From assembly GCA_028564705.1 (NCBI GenBank), contig JAPXFQ010002738.1, positions 1,798,001-1,862,000 of the forward strand: 64,000 bases of DNA. Reading direction: 5' to 3'. Below are positions 1-12,010 of the stretch, piece after piece. Position 1 is the stretch's first letter, and the number at the start of each line of letters is the position of its first letter. This stretch comes from Apricaphanius iberus. Taxonomy: Eukaryota > Chordata > Actinopteri > Cyprinodontiformes > Aphaniidae. The position numbers and the translations under genes were made by a program. The notes under the pieces were generated by a model. The model did no database searches, was not told the DNA's origin, and worked only from the letters and a program-made list of their open reading frames with translations.

Positions 1-3000
1 GTTCATTAGCAAAACCTCTGCAGAACCTTTTTAGGCTGAGGAGTAGCAGTGTAATGATACTCTAAAAATCCCGGATCGGTTCGTACCTTGGTTTATTTGT
101 TCCTGGTTTGGTATGTTTTTGGTAAAGTAAGGGAGCAAAATGAAAATAAAGCCGTTTCTGTGTACTGAGATTTACATCAAACTGTACTTGTGGTACATTT
201 TCCAACAGATTTTTCTTGGTCCACATTCAATTGTAAATAATGAAATATAAAATAAATAACATATACCACTTTGAATATTTTCTTTGTAGGAAACTGCAAC
301 ATCAATATTTTGGTTTTCTGCCAAAGTCGAGAAAATCTGGGATATGAATTTAATATTTTAGACAGCCCTACTTTCTGTGTCAACAGTGGTACCAAGTTAA
401 TTGGGGGTTAAGCTGTTACCTGAGCCATCGACCAAGATGTTGCATCAGTTCTATATGTGAGGTGGGAGGGATTACAGCTGCAGACTTCCTTTTAACAGAG
501 GAGCCGCAGTTTCTAACCTGGATTTTCACTTGGTTTCATGTTTTCTATTTTATTTGACCTTTTATTTCCTCTTTTTATGTGTGAAAGCAAAAGATGATAT
601 TAGGTAACTAACGTTTAGCAACTGAGGGACAATAAAAATGACTAATTCCTGAAAGAAACATTTTCAACACATTGTTACCACCAGATGTCCAGTCTGCTTA
701 TAATTTATTGCTACGTTAAGAGAACAGCCTCAAGGGGGGCAGTTAAGATGGGTCCCTCTGCTCTGTAACATCCGTGGTAGCTAACAGCAACCAATGCTAA
801 CAGAAGCTGCTAACCAGTTAATATGAAAATGTGTTGTTCCATGACACCAGGAAGCCAATTCAAGCTTTTTTCTCTCCCTGAGAAGAGTTTCTGGTCATAA
901 TTTCTGTGAGCAGGAGGCTGAGCTTGGCAGAATTTCTTTACAGAGTTGCATGTGTTTCTGGCTAAACTGCAACATAGCTCTGCTTCTGTGTGGAAACCTA
1001 CCACACCTTTGTACCATACCGAATGTTCCATTCTGAAAAATCTGAATACCGATACATGTACCGTTAGAGCCCTACCTGAATGCAATGAGAGTTCATTAAC
1101 AGAATATCTGCAGAACCTGGACACTCTAAGGAGGTAGCTGTACCACTGGAATCAGCTATGCTGGACCAGAGACACACACGAAACTGGTTGGAAACAGACC
1201 CAAGGCATGATGCTGCCACCTTTGTTAGCTGATACAGAGTGCTTAGCTTTAAATCCTCTGATTCTTTCAGTTATATCATATTTACCTGTCCTGGAAACTA
1301 ACTTCAGACAGTTGGACACCTGGTGCTCAGGCAGTTTGGATCAAACGGCACAGCTGGATGTTCAAACAGGAAAATATTCTCAAATTATATGCAGACACTA
1401 GTTTTAGATTCGATAAAGCATGCTAACATTAAACATGTTTGGGCTTCCACCCAGGTGAGAACTTGTGGATTGTGGCCAGAAGGTGGTTCTATTCCAGGAA
1501 AACCTACCAGTGTAAATCAATTTTACACATTCTGCAAATAGAAAGGGACCAAATATTGACCCAGGATGATGGTGCATGTCGCTACAGAACATTTAACTAC
1601 ATATTACTATTTTTAGCATATTATTTCACAGAGAAAGTAAATTAAAAAGCATAAACCATAAAAGCTGAATATCAAACGAAAGGTTAACACAAGAAAGACA
1701 AGTTAAACCAGAAATAACTGGAAAAAAATAATTAATAAATTAAAACCTGGGGAACTTACCTTATCCTGTCTTTATAAATTGACCGTAGTTTCTATTATTA
1801 TTCCAGCCTGAAAAAGTTCAGATCAATAAAACAGAAATGTTTTAGATGCACAATAACTCGCAGGTTTAATTTGCAGGTTAAATACTTTCTAATATGCATA
1901 TAAAATGTTGTACAAAAATACAATTTTAAGTTGTAAACTTTCAAAATTTAATCTGTGTCAAAGTTGGCATTAAAATCTAGAGTTTTTTTACTGATCGAGC
2001 TGAGAGGATTTTTATTCAGAAACTATTCCTAATATATTTCTCTAAATTAAGGTTTAAGGGGGGGGCTCTAAACTGCAATCCGCACTTTATCTTTTCGAAC
2101 ACGAAAATCCAAATCAAACGTATAAAAGAAGAACTCTCTGCATACACTCGTCCTACTACATTTGAAAAAAAGTTTTAAGCTTAGAGTTTGACACAAAAAA
2201 GGTTGTTTTTTTGTCAAGCGTCATGAATTTCAGTTGTGATGCTCAGAAATCAGAGAGACACTGAGAAACGTTAAAGAAAACCTGTGAAAAGAGACTGAAA
2301 GAGTATAAGTGGTGCTGTTTCACCTCACTAAACCCCTTTATTCTTCTCTCTCTCTCCAAACTCTATAACTAATCTACTTCCTGGTCTCCAAGGAGACCAA
2401 AGGAGAACTGAGGGACGGCCACTTGTTGCCGTGGCAACTGTGCACCGCCCCATCAGCTAACCCCTCTCTACTGATACACTCCCACACACACACACTTAAA
2501 TTAAGAGGTTGGGGCTTGAACAACAAGGGAAATTGGGAGAGAGAAGTAGGATCAAGCGCTTTACACATTCTCTGCCCAATCAGGGAGCTTAACCAGCAGC
2601 AGCTCTCTGATTGGTGGATATCAGTTTTCCCTGTGCGTCACATCAGCTCCAGGAAAGAATAAATTAGGTGTAAAAGTGAGAATTTAAGGAGATTTTAGAT
2701 AACAGGAATAGTCTGAAAATATTCATGATTAAATCACTTGTTGGGCATGTTATTTGTTAATTTTCATTCGAAAAATTATCGTTTTATTCTGCCAAAAAGG
2801 CAGGGAAATATTACTTTATTGCTAATAGCAGCGAGCAAACTAATGAACCAATGAAATTATTTTGGAATCTAATTTTTATTCTCTGGCTTTTAATTGTGTG
2901 TAAATCTCTATGCTTTAGATTGTTTTGCTCTTAATGTCTTATTTATTACATCCTTGCATATATTCTTGTTTATTGCTATGTGCACCTTTTGTACAGCACT

Positions 3001-3149
3001 TATGTCGGCCCATGTTGTTTGCATGGTTGTTAGTCCCGTTTGTCTCTGATTTTACTCCGTGATGCACTACCGACCTGTCTATGGTCAGAGCCGGCCCGAG
3101 AGACAAGAAAACTATGTGGCTTCAGGGGAATCAAAACAAATACTTACAA
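1..3149. other. Intergenic, no gene recognised
   Basis: No convincing coding exon was found. Open frames here are short and lack splice-site or family support. The opening ~50 bases resemble bases ~1091-1140 (both carry GTTCATTA and CTGCAGAACCT), which suggests a locally repeated element. A hAT-like terminal fragment sits near 1010-1075. A short CA-repeat run lies near 2482-2494. The rest is AT-rich unique-looking sequence in which I see nothing specific. Confidence 0.5.
1010..1075 (-). mobile_element. hAT-like element end (fragment)
   Basis: Read on the minus strand, this begins with an AGGGCTCTAACGGTACATG-like end followed by a TATCGGTATTCAG-like stretch. This resembles the TAGGGGTGTAACGGTACATG termini of common fish hAT-type elements. 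Only one end is evident and the inner boundary is not visible. The family assignment rests on remembered sequence. Confidence 0.35.
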
Positions 3150-3416
3150 TTTAACACTATCTCATTCGAGATGTTGGTATTGCCTTAAAATGTAGAAACT
3201 CTGCAAGAATTTCACAGAAAATGTTTATTTTTGACTTGAAATTTTAGTTTTGTGGTAATTTTGTATTAATATAAATTTTTTTATCAAATTTTGCATCCTT
3301 TGTTTTAACAAGCAGAGAAGAAAATAAAACCTGTCTTCCAATTCATTGCATTTTTTTTGTGTTGAAGATGTATCGTTAAGTACTTAAATCCAAGTGTCAG
3401 TATCGTACCGAACGCA
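3150..3416 (+). repeat. GGTATCGG-type hAT-like MITE, 5'-truncated copy
   Basis: This shares long stretches with copies at 52702-53066 and 61790-62153: a GTAGAAACTCTGCAA-like block, a TTTTGTGGTAATTTT block and an AACCTGTCTTCCAATT block, then the ATCCAAGTGTCAGTATCG tail. The terminal GCATCCCTA end is missing or diverged. No protein is encoded. Confidence 0.6.
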
Positions 3417-4642
3417 GCCAGGAGGAAGCCAGAGCCAGGAGCTTCCCAGCGCTGCTAGCCAGATTAGCGATCCCTTGTTAGCCTGCTGGCTAACACTCCT
3501 CGAGACCCCCTTCCCTCATCGACGCGCAGCAACTCGGAGGACTTTCAACGTTCATAAGGTCTGTTTGGGCAGAGGCAAATTAGTTTAGGATAACTCATTT
3601 TAAAGGTGTGTGAGTTACTGTTGTTAACTTGTATAAGTTTTCATCTGCTTTTTGGGTAATAGAGGCCCCTCGGCTTAAAACTTTAATCAGTGTTTTTAAA
3701 AGACTTTTCCTGACAAAGAGTCGTTTTAAATCCTGTAATTTGAGCTACTAAATCAGACAGGAGTTTTCCCCTTTTTGCTAAATGTTTAATACATTTATTT
3801 TGAGAAGCTCTAAATGCCCACGTGTGTTACAGGGAGCTAAGCTAAGATTAGCCATGTGTTAGCCCAGGCTCAATGAATAGACAATAAGAGATATTCAAAT
3901 AAAGATCGGTTCAGAGAAGATTAAGAACAAAGAATCAAAATACTGGAATTAGTTTGTTCACTTCGGTGACCAATCCATGAATAGAAGTAAGTTCTCAAAG
4001 ATCAATGACTTCTTATCCAGATAATTTTGAAACAAACATTTCTTGATCGAAAGAATTTTAATTTTCCGTTTTATTGGTTTACACATGAACCAATGGTGCT
4101 AAATTAGTTAGACTAATTACAATTGGTAAACTAATTTAGCTTTAATTCTTAAAAACATCCAAATTCATCCAGAACTGAAGCTATGAGTTTGTTTCTTTGT
4201 CTTTGACTTCCGTTTGTGCACAAGTATGTCTCAGGAAAATAATATGGAACATGAACACGACAGCAACATCTAGTGTGTCTAGGTTGTAGTTGCAACAATA
4301 GCTGTTGGGTTGCCTCGTTCGCTGCCGATACGCCCAGTGACCAACCTGAACTGTGTCCAGTAAGGAACGTATCATAGAGGAGTTTAACTGACAGCTAACC
4401 TTAACAAAGTTAGCAAGTGAGTTAGCTTACCGATCCAGGAGAAAAGTTGCAGTTCCCGTGTTTGTTTGACTGTGTAATGTTTTATGTGGGTCCATCTAGT
4501 GTAGACTTCTCCTAAATTTACCCTAGTTTCTGTTCTTCTGCGGTCAGTCCTCTCCTGACACGGATAACAATATCTCCAGGGCTCTGAAGCAGCCGCGTGA
4601 CTTGCTGACCATTCTTCTCAGTAAAAGCAGAGCTGCGCCGAC
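3417..4642. other. Intergenic, nothing recognised
   Basis: AT-rich sequence with several GCTAGC/GTTAGC-type words and no long open frame with family resemblance. I see no RNA gene or clear element boundary before the TIR element that begins at 4643. Confidence 0.4.
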
Positions 4643-5331
4643 TATGGGGAGCCTAAGTCTCCTCCCCTTCCGGTCGGCCTGTATGGGTCCCCTGGCGGAA
4701 AAAATAATGAATGGAAGTCAATTGAGCGATGAAAGTTATTCTCTGGTCCGCTTTGTCTTACGTCCTGAATCACACATATGTTGTTTGTAAAATGATTTAG
4801 GATTGTTTTGATTGTAAAAAAAAAAAAATTGCCATTACAATGGCTACAAATCAGATGTCAGAAGTCGCATATATGACGTAACGCAGTTAGCGCGAGCTAG
4901 CATTAGCTATAGCACGTAAAACACTCACCTAGAGCTTGTTGAGCTTCTCCTCCATGCTGGCTCTCACTCCGCCGACCGCTTTACCTCCAACATAGCTGCT
5001 ACTTTCCACATGGTCAGATTTATAGAGGTTTTCTCCGGGTTTAATGATCATTCCTACGTCCTGGAGGCTATGGCCCATTGTCTCTTTCTTCTTCTGCAGT
5101 TGTAGTCCGCTTAGTGTTTTTACACAAAACCTAAAGTAACTTTTGCCTCCGGTCAAAAACGAAGCGTTTTCTCTGCATCAAAATTAGTTTTTAATATTCA
5201 CGGACATCCACAGCGCACTTCCAACTGGATCAGAAAATAACTTTTATTGCACCATTGACTTTCATTCATTTTTCTGGGCAGTAGGGAAACCCTGGACCGG
5301 AAGTAGAAGGGCGTGACTTAGGCTCCCCATA
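4643..5331. mobile_element. Non-autonomous DNA element with 17-bp perfect TIRs
   Basis: The left end TATGGGGAGCCTAAGTC (4643-4659) is the exact reverse complement of the right end (5315-5331). A second similarity block (CCTTCCGGTC / GACCGGAAG) lies just inside. The element is 689 bp. It contains a minus-strand open frame (about 5156-4929) whose stop TAG is immediately followed by GTGAGTG, a consensus 5' splice site. That could be a captured exon. No transposase domain is recognised and the superfamily is not assigned. Confidence 0.75.
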
Positions 5332-6825
5332 TTGTTGGATTATAGAGACCGTATCTGTCAACCTGCGGTCGCTAAAACATGATGGCATTGTCGTGCCCGT
5401 CTAAATTCACATTTAAATATATTTTAATTCAAATATAATTTTTTTTAAGGAAATCTTCTACTCTTATTACCCCTCTAAAAGCCCAGTGGATGTATTATTT
5501 TTTAATACGGTTATTTATTCAAGCTTTAAATTGAAAAGGGCCCAACCTCTCGTCAAAGACTTGAAGCAATCTGCTGGGATTCCTTGAACAGAAAACTTTT
5601 TTGACTGGAATGTTTGGATAATTGTATTGAAGTAACATTTCTTCTAAAGTGCCTTGAGATTACATCAATTGTTCATTGACGCTATATAAATAAACTCAAT
5701 TGTATAGAACTGCGTTAAATTGTATTTCTGCAAAACAAACAAACTAATAACTTTCCAAATCAGAAATTCAACTTCAGTGAATTTTCCCAACTTTAACCTT
5801 GAACAGTTCCTGAACGGAATTGAATAGTTAAATCCATTCTAATCTAATTTAGGAAAAGCCCTGTTGCTCTGTGAGTTGTCCCAGCTTATTTCTCATGGGC
5901 AAAAAACAAACGATTGTAGAAGTCAAAATACTGTCTAACGCTGTTATCAGCATACGCTCTTTACACGTGAACACAGCTCATGTTTCACAGCCATAACTCC
6001 AGGATATATGAATGATAGTAGTATTGAGTAAATACTGATTATCTGTTCACAGCATTCCTTAGATATTCCACCTCCAGCTCAGGTTCAGATAGGAGTTTGG
6101 CACACACACACCTACCCAGATAAATGACACACGGGGGGGGCGGATGTGTTTGAAGCCCCGCTGAGCCTGGGAGGGGATGTTTGGGCTGACAGCAGACAAA
6201 AGTTGGTGTGTGTCTGAGGCAGGTACACGCATGCCTGCTTCCTTGTTTGAACGCATCAAAGGAACTCTCCTGGTGGGCCCTCTGTTCAGTCTCATCACCA
6301 ACCCTAACCCTGTCATAGAACTGCCGCTTCTCTGGATATCGAAAAATGTCTATTCCCGTATCTTCTACTCTGAGATTAGTACGGGGCGCCGAATGTGACG
6401 TTACAGTCAGAAATGAACAGCAGTATTTTGGGTTAATTAGCATGTAATAAGTGAAGAAAATGGGGGTTCATTTTTTTAAAGTCATATTTGCGTCCTCTGT
6501 TTTTATTCATTCATAAATGTCAGTTTCAATTTAAATATTCAGTTAGCAAGCTAAATATTTAGCTTGCAGCAAAACATTCAGCGAGTAAATAAACTGGATA
6601 GCATAAATGTGTAGCTTTGAAGTAATTATTTAACTGAGAGGTAAATACGTAAAATGCAAAGCAGAAGTGGACCATAAAAAATAAATATAAATTCCTACTG
6701 CTGGTGCATCACTGTTGCTGTGAATCCACCAAAATTTCGGACATGCGTAAATTGTCTAAAAACAGTCTAAAATTGATTATTCTATCATTAATAATCTGCA
6801 TTTTTCCAGCCCAGGATCAGTCTTT
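5332..6825. other. Intergenic with repeat fragments
   Basis: Bases ~5530-5705 end in GTGCCTTGAGATTACATC...GCGCTATATAAATAAA-like text, as do the 3' tails of the 35.3 and 55.8 kb repeats. Bases ~6395-6590 match the dispersed repeat also seen at 9185-9310, 11930-12010 and 15545-15610 (ATGGGGGTTCATT core plus AAATATTTAGCTTGC words). A 134-codon minus-strand frame at 6039-6443 begins inside that repeat and has no recognisable domain, so I do not call it a gene. Confidence 0.45.
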
Positions 6826-7143
6826 GATTCTCATGGTTTGATTTTTATTCATGATTCTGTTTTTATCTGTTTTTAATCTATATATTTTTGTATAAATTTG
6901 TTCTTCATACCTTCTGTTTTTATTGATGGATCATTGTGTTTATTTGTTTTTAAATTACATTTTATTTTTTTTATTTTTTATTTTTTTTTATGCTTCAGTG
7001 ACTAAATGTATTTCTTTGGTGATGATCTGTTTCTGATTTTCATATTTTTGTCATGTATTTGGTTTCATTGCCACTGAAACATGTAAAAAATCGTGAATTG
7101 CCTTGTGTTGAAAGTGTGCTATATAAATAAAATTACCTTGCCT
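6826..7143 (+). repeat. L2/Rex1-like LINE 3' tail
   Basis: This starts with an ATTCTCATGGTTTGATTTTTAT block and ends with GAATTGCCTTG...GTGTGCTATATAAATAAAAT...CCTTGCCTTG. The same order and wording occur at 18190-18410. This is the 3' untranslated tail of a CR1/L2/Rex1-type LINE and contains no coding sequence. Confidence 0.65.
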
Positions 7144-7639
7144 TGCCTTCTAATTTACTATATTATGTAAATGGATATTGAATTGAAAATGGGGTAGGGA
7201 TTTATGAGTTAAATGCTTCAGCTTACTCCTTTTTTTGAGCATTATAAGGTTTGAAAGACAAAATGAATGTAAAACAAAAAAGAATGTAAAAATGCTCAAT
7301 AAAGAACTTGAACGCTTAAATGTGGGGACGAAAATGCGTAAATAACGACAATAAGATGACAATTAGTTCATCTTCTAGTTTAAAATCTTTTACAAAGAGA
7401 AAAAAAAATCAAAGCTGAACTATAACAGGAGAGAATTAGAGGTGGGGTGTGTGAACTGTGGGGATCTGAAAGAAAACTGGGAACCAAGCAGGACACTCCT
7501 ACATTTTGAAGCATGCACAAGTGGAAGTACTTTAAATCAAATAGGCTCTGGGTGTTTCTGAAATATGGGACTCACTCTAAAGATTTAAGAACAAAAACAG
7601 AAAAAAGAGAAACCATGGCTGTGCTAAAATCATAAGAGA

Positions 7640-7902
7640 GAGCTTCAGTTCATACAGCTAGAAAGTACTGATAAGGCCTGAAATCTAGGTGTAATAATGG
7701 ACTCCAGAGTCATATAAAGGCAATAACAAAGTCAGCCTTCTATCATCTGAAATACATTTCCTAAAGGGCTAATGTCGCAACGGGACCCTGTAAAACTCAT
7801 CAATGCGTTCATCTTTATTCAGATTGATTCCTGCAACAGCATCCTCACAGGTCTACCATGTGGCGGGTTCTCTCCGGGTACTCTGCTTTCTTCCACAGCT
7901 GA
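7640..7902 (+). pseudogene. L2/Rex1-like reverse transcriptase C-terminal remnant
   Basis: Broken frames read in pieces as AFYHLKYIS, then INAFIFIQIDSCNSILTGLP. These match the post-palm C-terminal region of CR1/L2/Rex1-type LINE reverse transcriptases, which carry HAFIFSRIDYCNSVLTGL. Frameshifts and stops separate the pieces. The remnant is cut by the 7914-8658 LINE insertion. Confidence 0.7.
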
Positions 7903-7913
7903 AAACAAAGCAT

Positions 7914-8658
7914 CCATCTTCTTCCGCTTATCCGGGGTCGGGTCACGGGGGCAGTAGCTTAAGCAGAGAGACCCAGACTTCCCTCTCCCCAGCTACTTGG
8001 GCCAGCTCCTTGGGAGGAATCCCGAGGCGTTCCCAGGCCAGCTGGGAGACATAGTCCCTCCAGTGAGTCCTGGTTCTTCCCCTGGGCCTCCTCCCGGTGG
8101 GACGTGCCCAGAACACCTCACCAGGGAGGCGTCCAGGAGGCATCCTGACCAGATGCTCGAGCCACCTCAACTGGCTACTCTCGATGTGCAGGAGCAGTGG
8201 CTCTGAACTCCCTCCGGATGACCAAGCTCCTCACCCTATTTCTAAGGGAGAACCCAGCTACCTTGTGGAGGAAACTCATTTCAGCCGCCTGTATCCGTGA
8301 TCTCGTTCTTCCGGTGACCACCCAGAGTTCGTGACCATAGATGTGGGTAGGAACGTAGATCGACCGGTAAATCGAGAGCTTTGCCTTTTGGCTCAGCTTT
8401 CTCTTCACCACGACAGACCGGTACAGCGCCCGCATAACTGCAGACGCCTTACCAATCCGTCCATCGATCTCCCGCTCCATTTTTCCCTTATTCGTGAACT
8501 GCAAGTATAAATCCTGTCCATAAATGCTATGAACCTAATCGGTGACAAAGGGCGACCTTGGCGGAGTCCAACTCTCACTGGAAACGAATCCAACTTACTG
8601 TGGGGCAATGCGAACCAAACTCTGACACCGGTCATACAAGGACCAAACAGCCCTTAGG
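7914..8658 (-). mobile_element. 5'-truncated LINE with GGAT-type tail and 11-bp TSD
   Basis: The 11-bp word AAACAAAGCAT flanks the copy at 7903-7913 and 8659-8669, so both insertion boundaries are exact. On the minus strand the 3' end reads GGATAAGCGGAAGAAGATGGAT. The body encodes two reverse-transcriptase pieces. One carries GLRQGRPLSP (8405-8635). The other carries NKGKMEREID, SIYRSIYVPTHIYGHELW and the C-terminal HLVRMPPGRLPGEVF motif (7943-8504). The FADD catalytic segment between them is deleted. I think the family is RTE-like, but it is not proven. Confidence 0.85.
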
Positions 8659-8669
8659 AAACAAAGCAT

Positions 8670-9184
8670 GAAGGCTAAATTAGTTGCTCTTCCTTGAATG
8701 CTGGGTTGACAGTATTTTTTTCCCCGTGGTGGACGAGCAACAAGTTGTTCAGCCCGCACCACGCCTCTCACTGCAGGAGATAATAGAGATCTGGTCTGGA
8801 TGAAGCTCATCAGATGAAGAACACCTGCGTCAGTCTCTCTTGTGAGGGAAACAGATCAGTTTGAATCGATTCTAGGCACAAGCCTAACAGTATGAAAGGA
8901 TAGCCTGGAAAGTTACCAGAAGCAGAGTGCTGCTACTGGTATCTACACGGATTATTGTTGGATTAAAAATGCTGCCTCCACCCTCCTTTATAACCAACCT
9001 GTCTTTCCACCCGACTTTGAAGTCTGCTGGCGTCTAGAAGAGGACTTTAAGAAGAGCCAGGCAGCTTAAACGGAGAGATAAAGGATTAAAAAGAGATATG
9101 AAATGATGTAGAAAAGGAAGAGACGGAAACCCCCCTAACAAGTGAAGGGGAGGAACCGGGTAGCACTATGAGGGGTGGTGTCTG
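8670..9184. other. Intergenic, nothing recognised
   Basis: No coding or RNA feature is supported. The sequence is purine-rich around 9050-9150 and leads into the dispersed repeat at 9185. Confidence 0.4.
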
Positions 9185-9653
9185 TAAAGATGAAGTCAGA
9201 AATCAACAGGAATAATTTGGGTTTATTAGCCTCTCATCATTGAAAAAATGGGGGTTCATTATTAAAAGTCATATTAGCGTCCATTTTATTTATTATCTCA
9301 TAAATGTTTAGGGTTGAACTAAGTATTTGATTTGTAAACTAAATATTTTGGTTGTAAGCAAAACATTTAATTGGGGCTGCTTTAGCATGCTAGTTAGCAT
9401 TAGGATGCTAGCTCATGAAATAATTTGAGCTATTTTCAATTTTTGCTTAACTTTTTGCACTGATTCCTTCGAGTCTAATGACAAAGTTCTAGCTAGCATT
9501 GGAATTCAACGTAGTTTTAGAATTCCTACTAGCATCAGTTATAACTACTTAAATGACCGCTCGTTCATTCCTTCATTGTTGCAGAACGTAAGTCAGCAAC
9601 AGAACGTCTGATTGTTAATTTTCCTAAAATTTTCTGGTTTGTAATTTAGTTTA
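9185..9653 (+). repeat. Dispersed repeat (AAATATTTAG family), left half split by a LINE
   Basis: The AAGTCAGAAAT...ATGGGGGTTCATT...CATAAATG block is shared with ~6400-6520 and 15545-15600. It is followed by TTGTAAACTAAATATTT words. The repeat appears to continue at 11803-12010 beyond the inserted LINE. It has no coding capacity. Confidence 0.6.
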
Positions 9654-11802
9654 TCCATCCATCCATCCTCTTCCGCTTATCCGTGGTCGGGTCGCGGGGG
9701 CAGTAGCCTAAGCAAAGAGACCCAGACCTCCCTCTCCCCGGCTACTGGGGCCAGCTCCTCGGGAGGAATCCAGAGGCGTTCCCAGGCCAGCTGGGTTACA
9801 TAATCCCTCCAGTGAGTCCTGGGTCTTCCCCTGGGTCTCCTCCCGGTGGCACGTGCCCAGAACACCTCACCAGGGAGGCGTCCACGAAGCATCCTGACCA
9901 GATGCCCGAGCCACCTCAACTGGCTCCTCTCGATGTGGAGGAGCAGCGGCGCTACTCTGAGCCCCCTCTGGATGACCAAGCTCCTCACCCTATCTGTAAG
10001 GGAGAGCCCAGCCACCCTGTGGAGGAAACTCATTTCAGTCCCCTGTATCCGCGATCTCGTTCTTTCGTTCACCACCCAGCGTTCGTGACCTTAGATGAGG
10101 GTAGGAACGTAGATCGTCGATCTCCCGCTCCATTTTTCCCTCATTCGTGAACAATATCCCCAGATACCTAAACTCCTCCACTTGAGGAAGGACCTCATCC
10201 CCGACCCGGAGAAGGCACTTTACCCTTTTCCGGCTCAAGACCATGGTCTCAGATTTGGAGGTGCTGATCCTCATCCCAGCCGCTTCACACTCGGCTGCGA
10301 ACCGCTCCAACGAGAGCTGTAGATCACGTTCGGATGAAGCCAACAAGACCACATCATCTGCGAAAAGCAGAGACCCGATCCTGAGGTCAAGAAAACCGCA
10401 TTGTTCCTCCTGAATCCGAGGTTCGACTATCTGTCAGACCCTCCTCTCCAGAACCCCCGAATAGACCTGACCAGGGAGGCTCAGAAGTGTGATCCCCCTA
10501 TAGTTGGAACACACTCTGCGGTCCCCCTTTTTAAAGAAAGGGACCACCACCCCGGTCTGCCAATCCAAGGGAACTGCCCCCGATGTTCACGCAATATTGC
10601 AGAGCCGCGTCAACCAACACAGCCCTACAACATCCAGAGCCTTGAGGAACTCCGTCTGAATCTCATCCACCCCCGGTGCCTTGCCACCAAGGAGCTTTTT
10701 AACAACCTCAGTGACTTCAGCACCAGAGATTGGAGAGCCCGTCCCAAAGTCCCCAGACTCCAAACAGGAAGGCGTGTCGGTGGGATTGAGGAGGTTTGAA
10801 GTTCTGCCGGAGGTGAGAGTTGAAACCCCTTCTGACAGGAGACTCCGCCGGACGTTCCCAGCAGACCCTCACAACACGTTTGGACCTGCCAGGTCTGTGT
10901 GGCGTCCTTCCCCACCACCGGGGCCGACTCACCACCAGGTAGTGGTCGGTGAATAGCTCCGCTCCTCTCTTCACACGAGTTTCCAAAAGATGCGGCCACA
11001 GGTCCGATGAAACGACAACCGGGTCGATCATCGAGCAGCGGCCTAGGGTGTCCTGGTGCCGCAAGTGCACACATGAACACCCCTATGCCTTAACATGGTG
11101 TTCGTTATGGACAATCCATGACGAGCACAGAAGTCCAACAACAAAACACCGCTCGGGTTCAGATCGGGGGGCCCAACCACGCCTCTCCAGGTCTCACTGT
11201 CACTGCCCACCTGAGCATTGAAATCCCCCAGCAGAATGAGGAGGTCTCCAGAAGGAGCACTCTCCAGCACCCCCTCCAAGGACTCCAAGAAGGGTGGGTA
11301 ATCTGAGCTACTGTTCGGTGCATAAGCACAAACAATAGTCAGAACCCGTCCCCCCCACCCGTAGGCGGATGGAGGCTTCCCTCTCATTCACCGGGGTAAA
11401 CCTCAACGTATAGGCGCCGAGATGGGGGGCAACAAGTATGCCCACCCCAGCTCGGCGCCTCTCAGCGGGGGCAACGCCAGAGTGGAAGAGAGTCCAACCC
11501 CTCTCGAGGAGACGGGTTCCAGAGCCACAGCTATGCGTCGAGGCAAGGCCGATGATGTCCAGTTGGAATCTCTCAGTCTCGCACACCAGCTCAGGCTCCT
11601 TCCCCACCACAGAGGTGACGTTCCACGTCCCAAGAGCCAGCTTCTGCAGCCGAGGATCGGACCGCCAAGGTCCCCGCCTTCGGCCACCGCCCATCTTGCA
11701 CTGCACTCGACCCCTATGGCCCCTCCCACAGGGGGTGAGCTCATGGGAAGGGGGGCCCATGTTTCCTCTTTGGGCTGAGCCCGAAGAGGAAGACCCCTAT
11801 GA
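9654..11802 (-). mobile_element. LINE with endonuclease and deleted RT, 12-bp TSD
   Basis: The word TAATTTAGTTTA occurs at 9642-9653 and 11803-11814 and defines a 2149-bp insertion. On the minus strand, reading starts at 11802. An apurinic-endonuclease-like domain comes first (LGTWNVTSVVG, then [13 protein letters not shown], about 11760-11043). A linker and the start of the RT follow (IQEEQCGF, near 10400). Then come FADDVVLLASS (near 10360), VGDEVLPQVEEFRYLG and the HLVRMLRGRLPGEVF C-terminal motif. The tail is a short GGAT repeat. The RT segment between EEQCGF and LRIGSLLFADD, about 130 residues in related elements, is missing, and frames shift several times, so the copy is dead. RTE-like assignment is tentative. 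Confidence 0.88.
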
Positions 11803-12010
11803 TAATTTAGTTTACAAATGAAATATATAAATTCAAAGTAAATAATTATAAGGAAACTGTATATTTACTTTGTAAACTAAACCTTTAGTTTAAAAACTGT
11901 GACTTGTATAAATTAAAATATAAAATTTCTTTGAAAAATGACCCCCCATTTGTTTATCTTATGACAGATGACATAACACAAATTATTCCTGTTAAATTTT
12001 GTCTGTGTAA
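11803..12010 (+). repeat. Dispersed repeat, right half beyond the LINE
   Basis: This continues the AT-rich TTTACTTTGTAAACTAAACCTTTAG-type words and ends in an ATGACCCCCCATTTG...ATTATTCCTGTTAA block. That is the reverse-complement style of the block seen at 9190-9260. It supports insertion of the LINE into a pre-existing repeat. Confidence 0.5.

Noticed and set aside
6296..6311. AACCCTAACCCT stretch resembling telomere repeats
   Set aside because: Barely two units, so no evidence of an interstitial telomeric tract.
6039..6443. 134-codon minus-strand frame
   Set aside because: It begins inside a dispersed repeat, has no recognisable domain, and no splice or polyadenylation context. The opposite strand has open frames of similar quality.
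11422..11821. Long plus-strand frames overlapping the LINE endonuclease
   Set aside because: They are antisense shadows of a GC-rich coding region. The minus-strand frames carry the endonuclease motifs.
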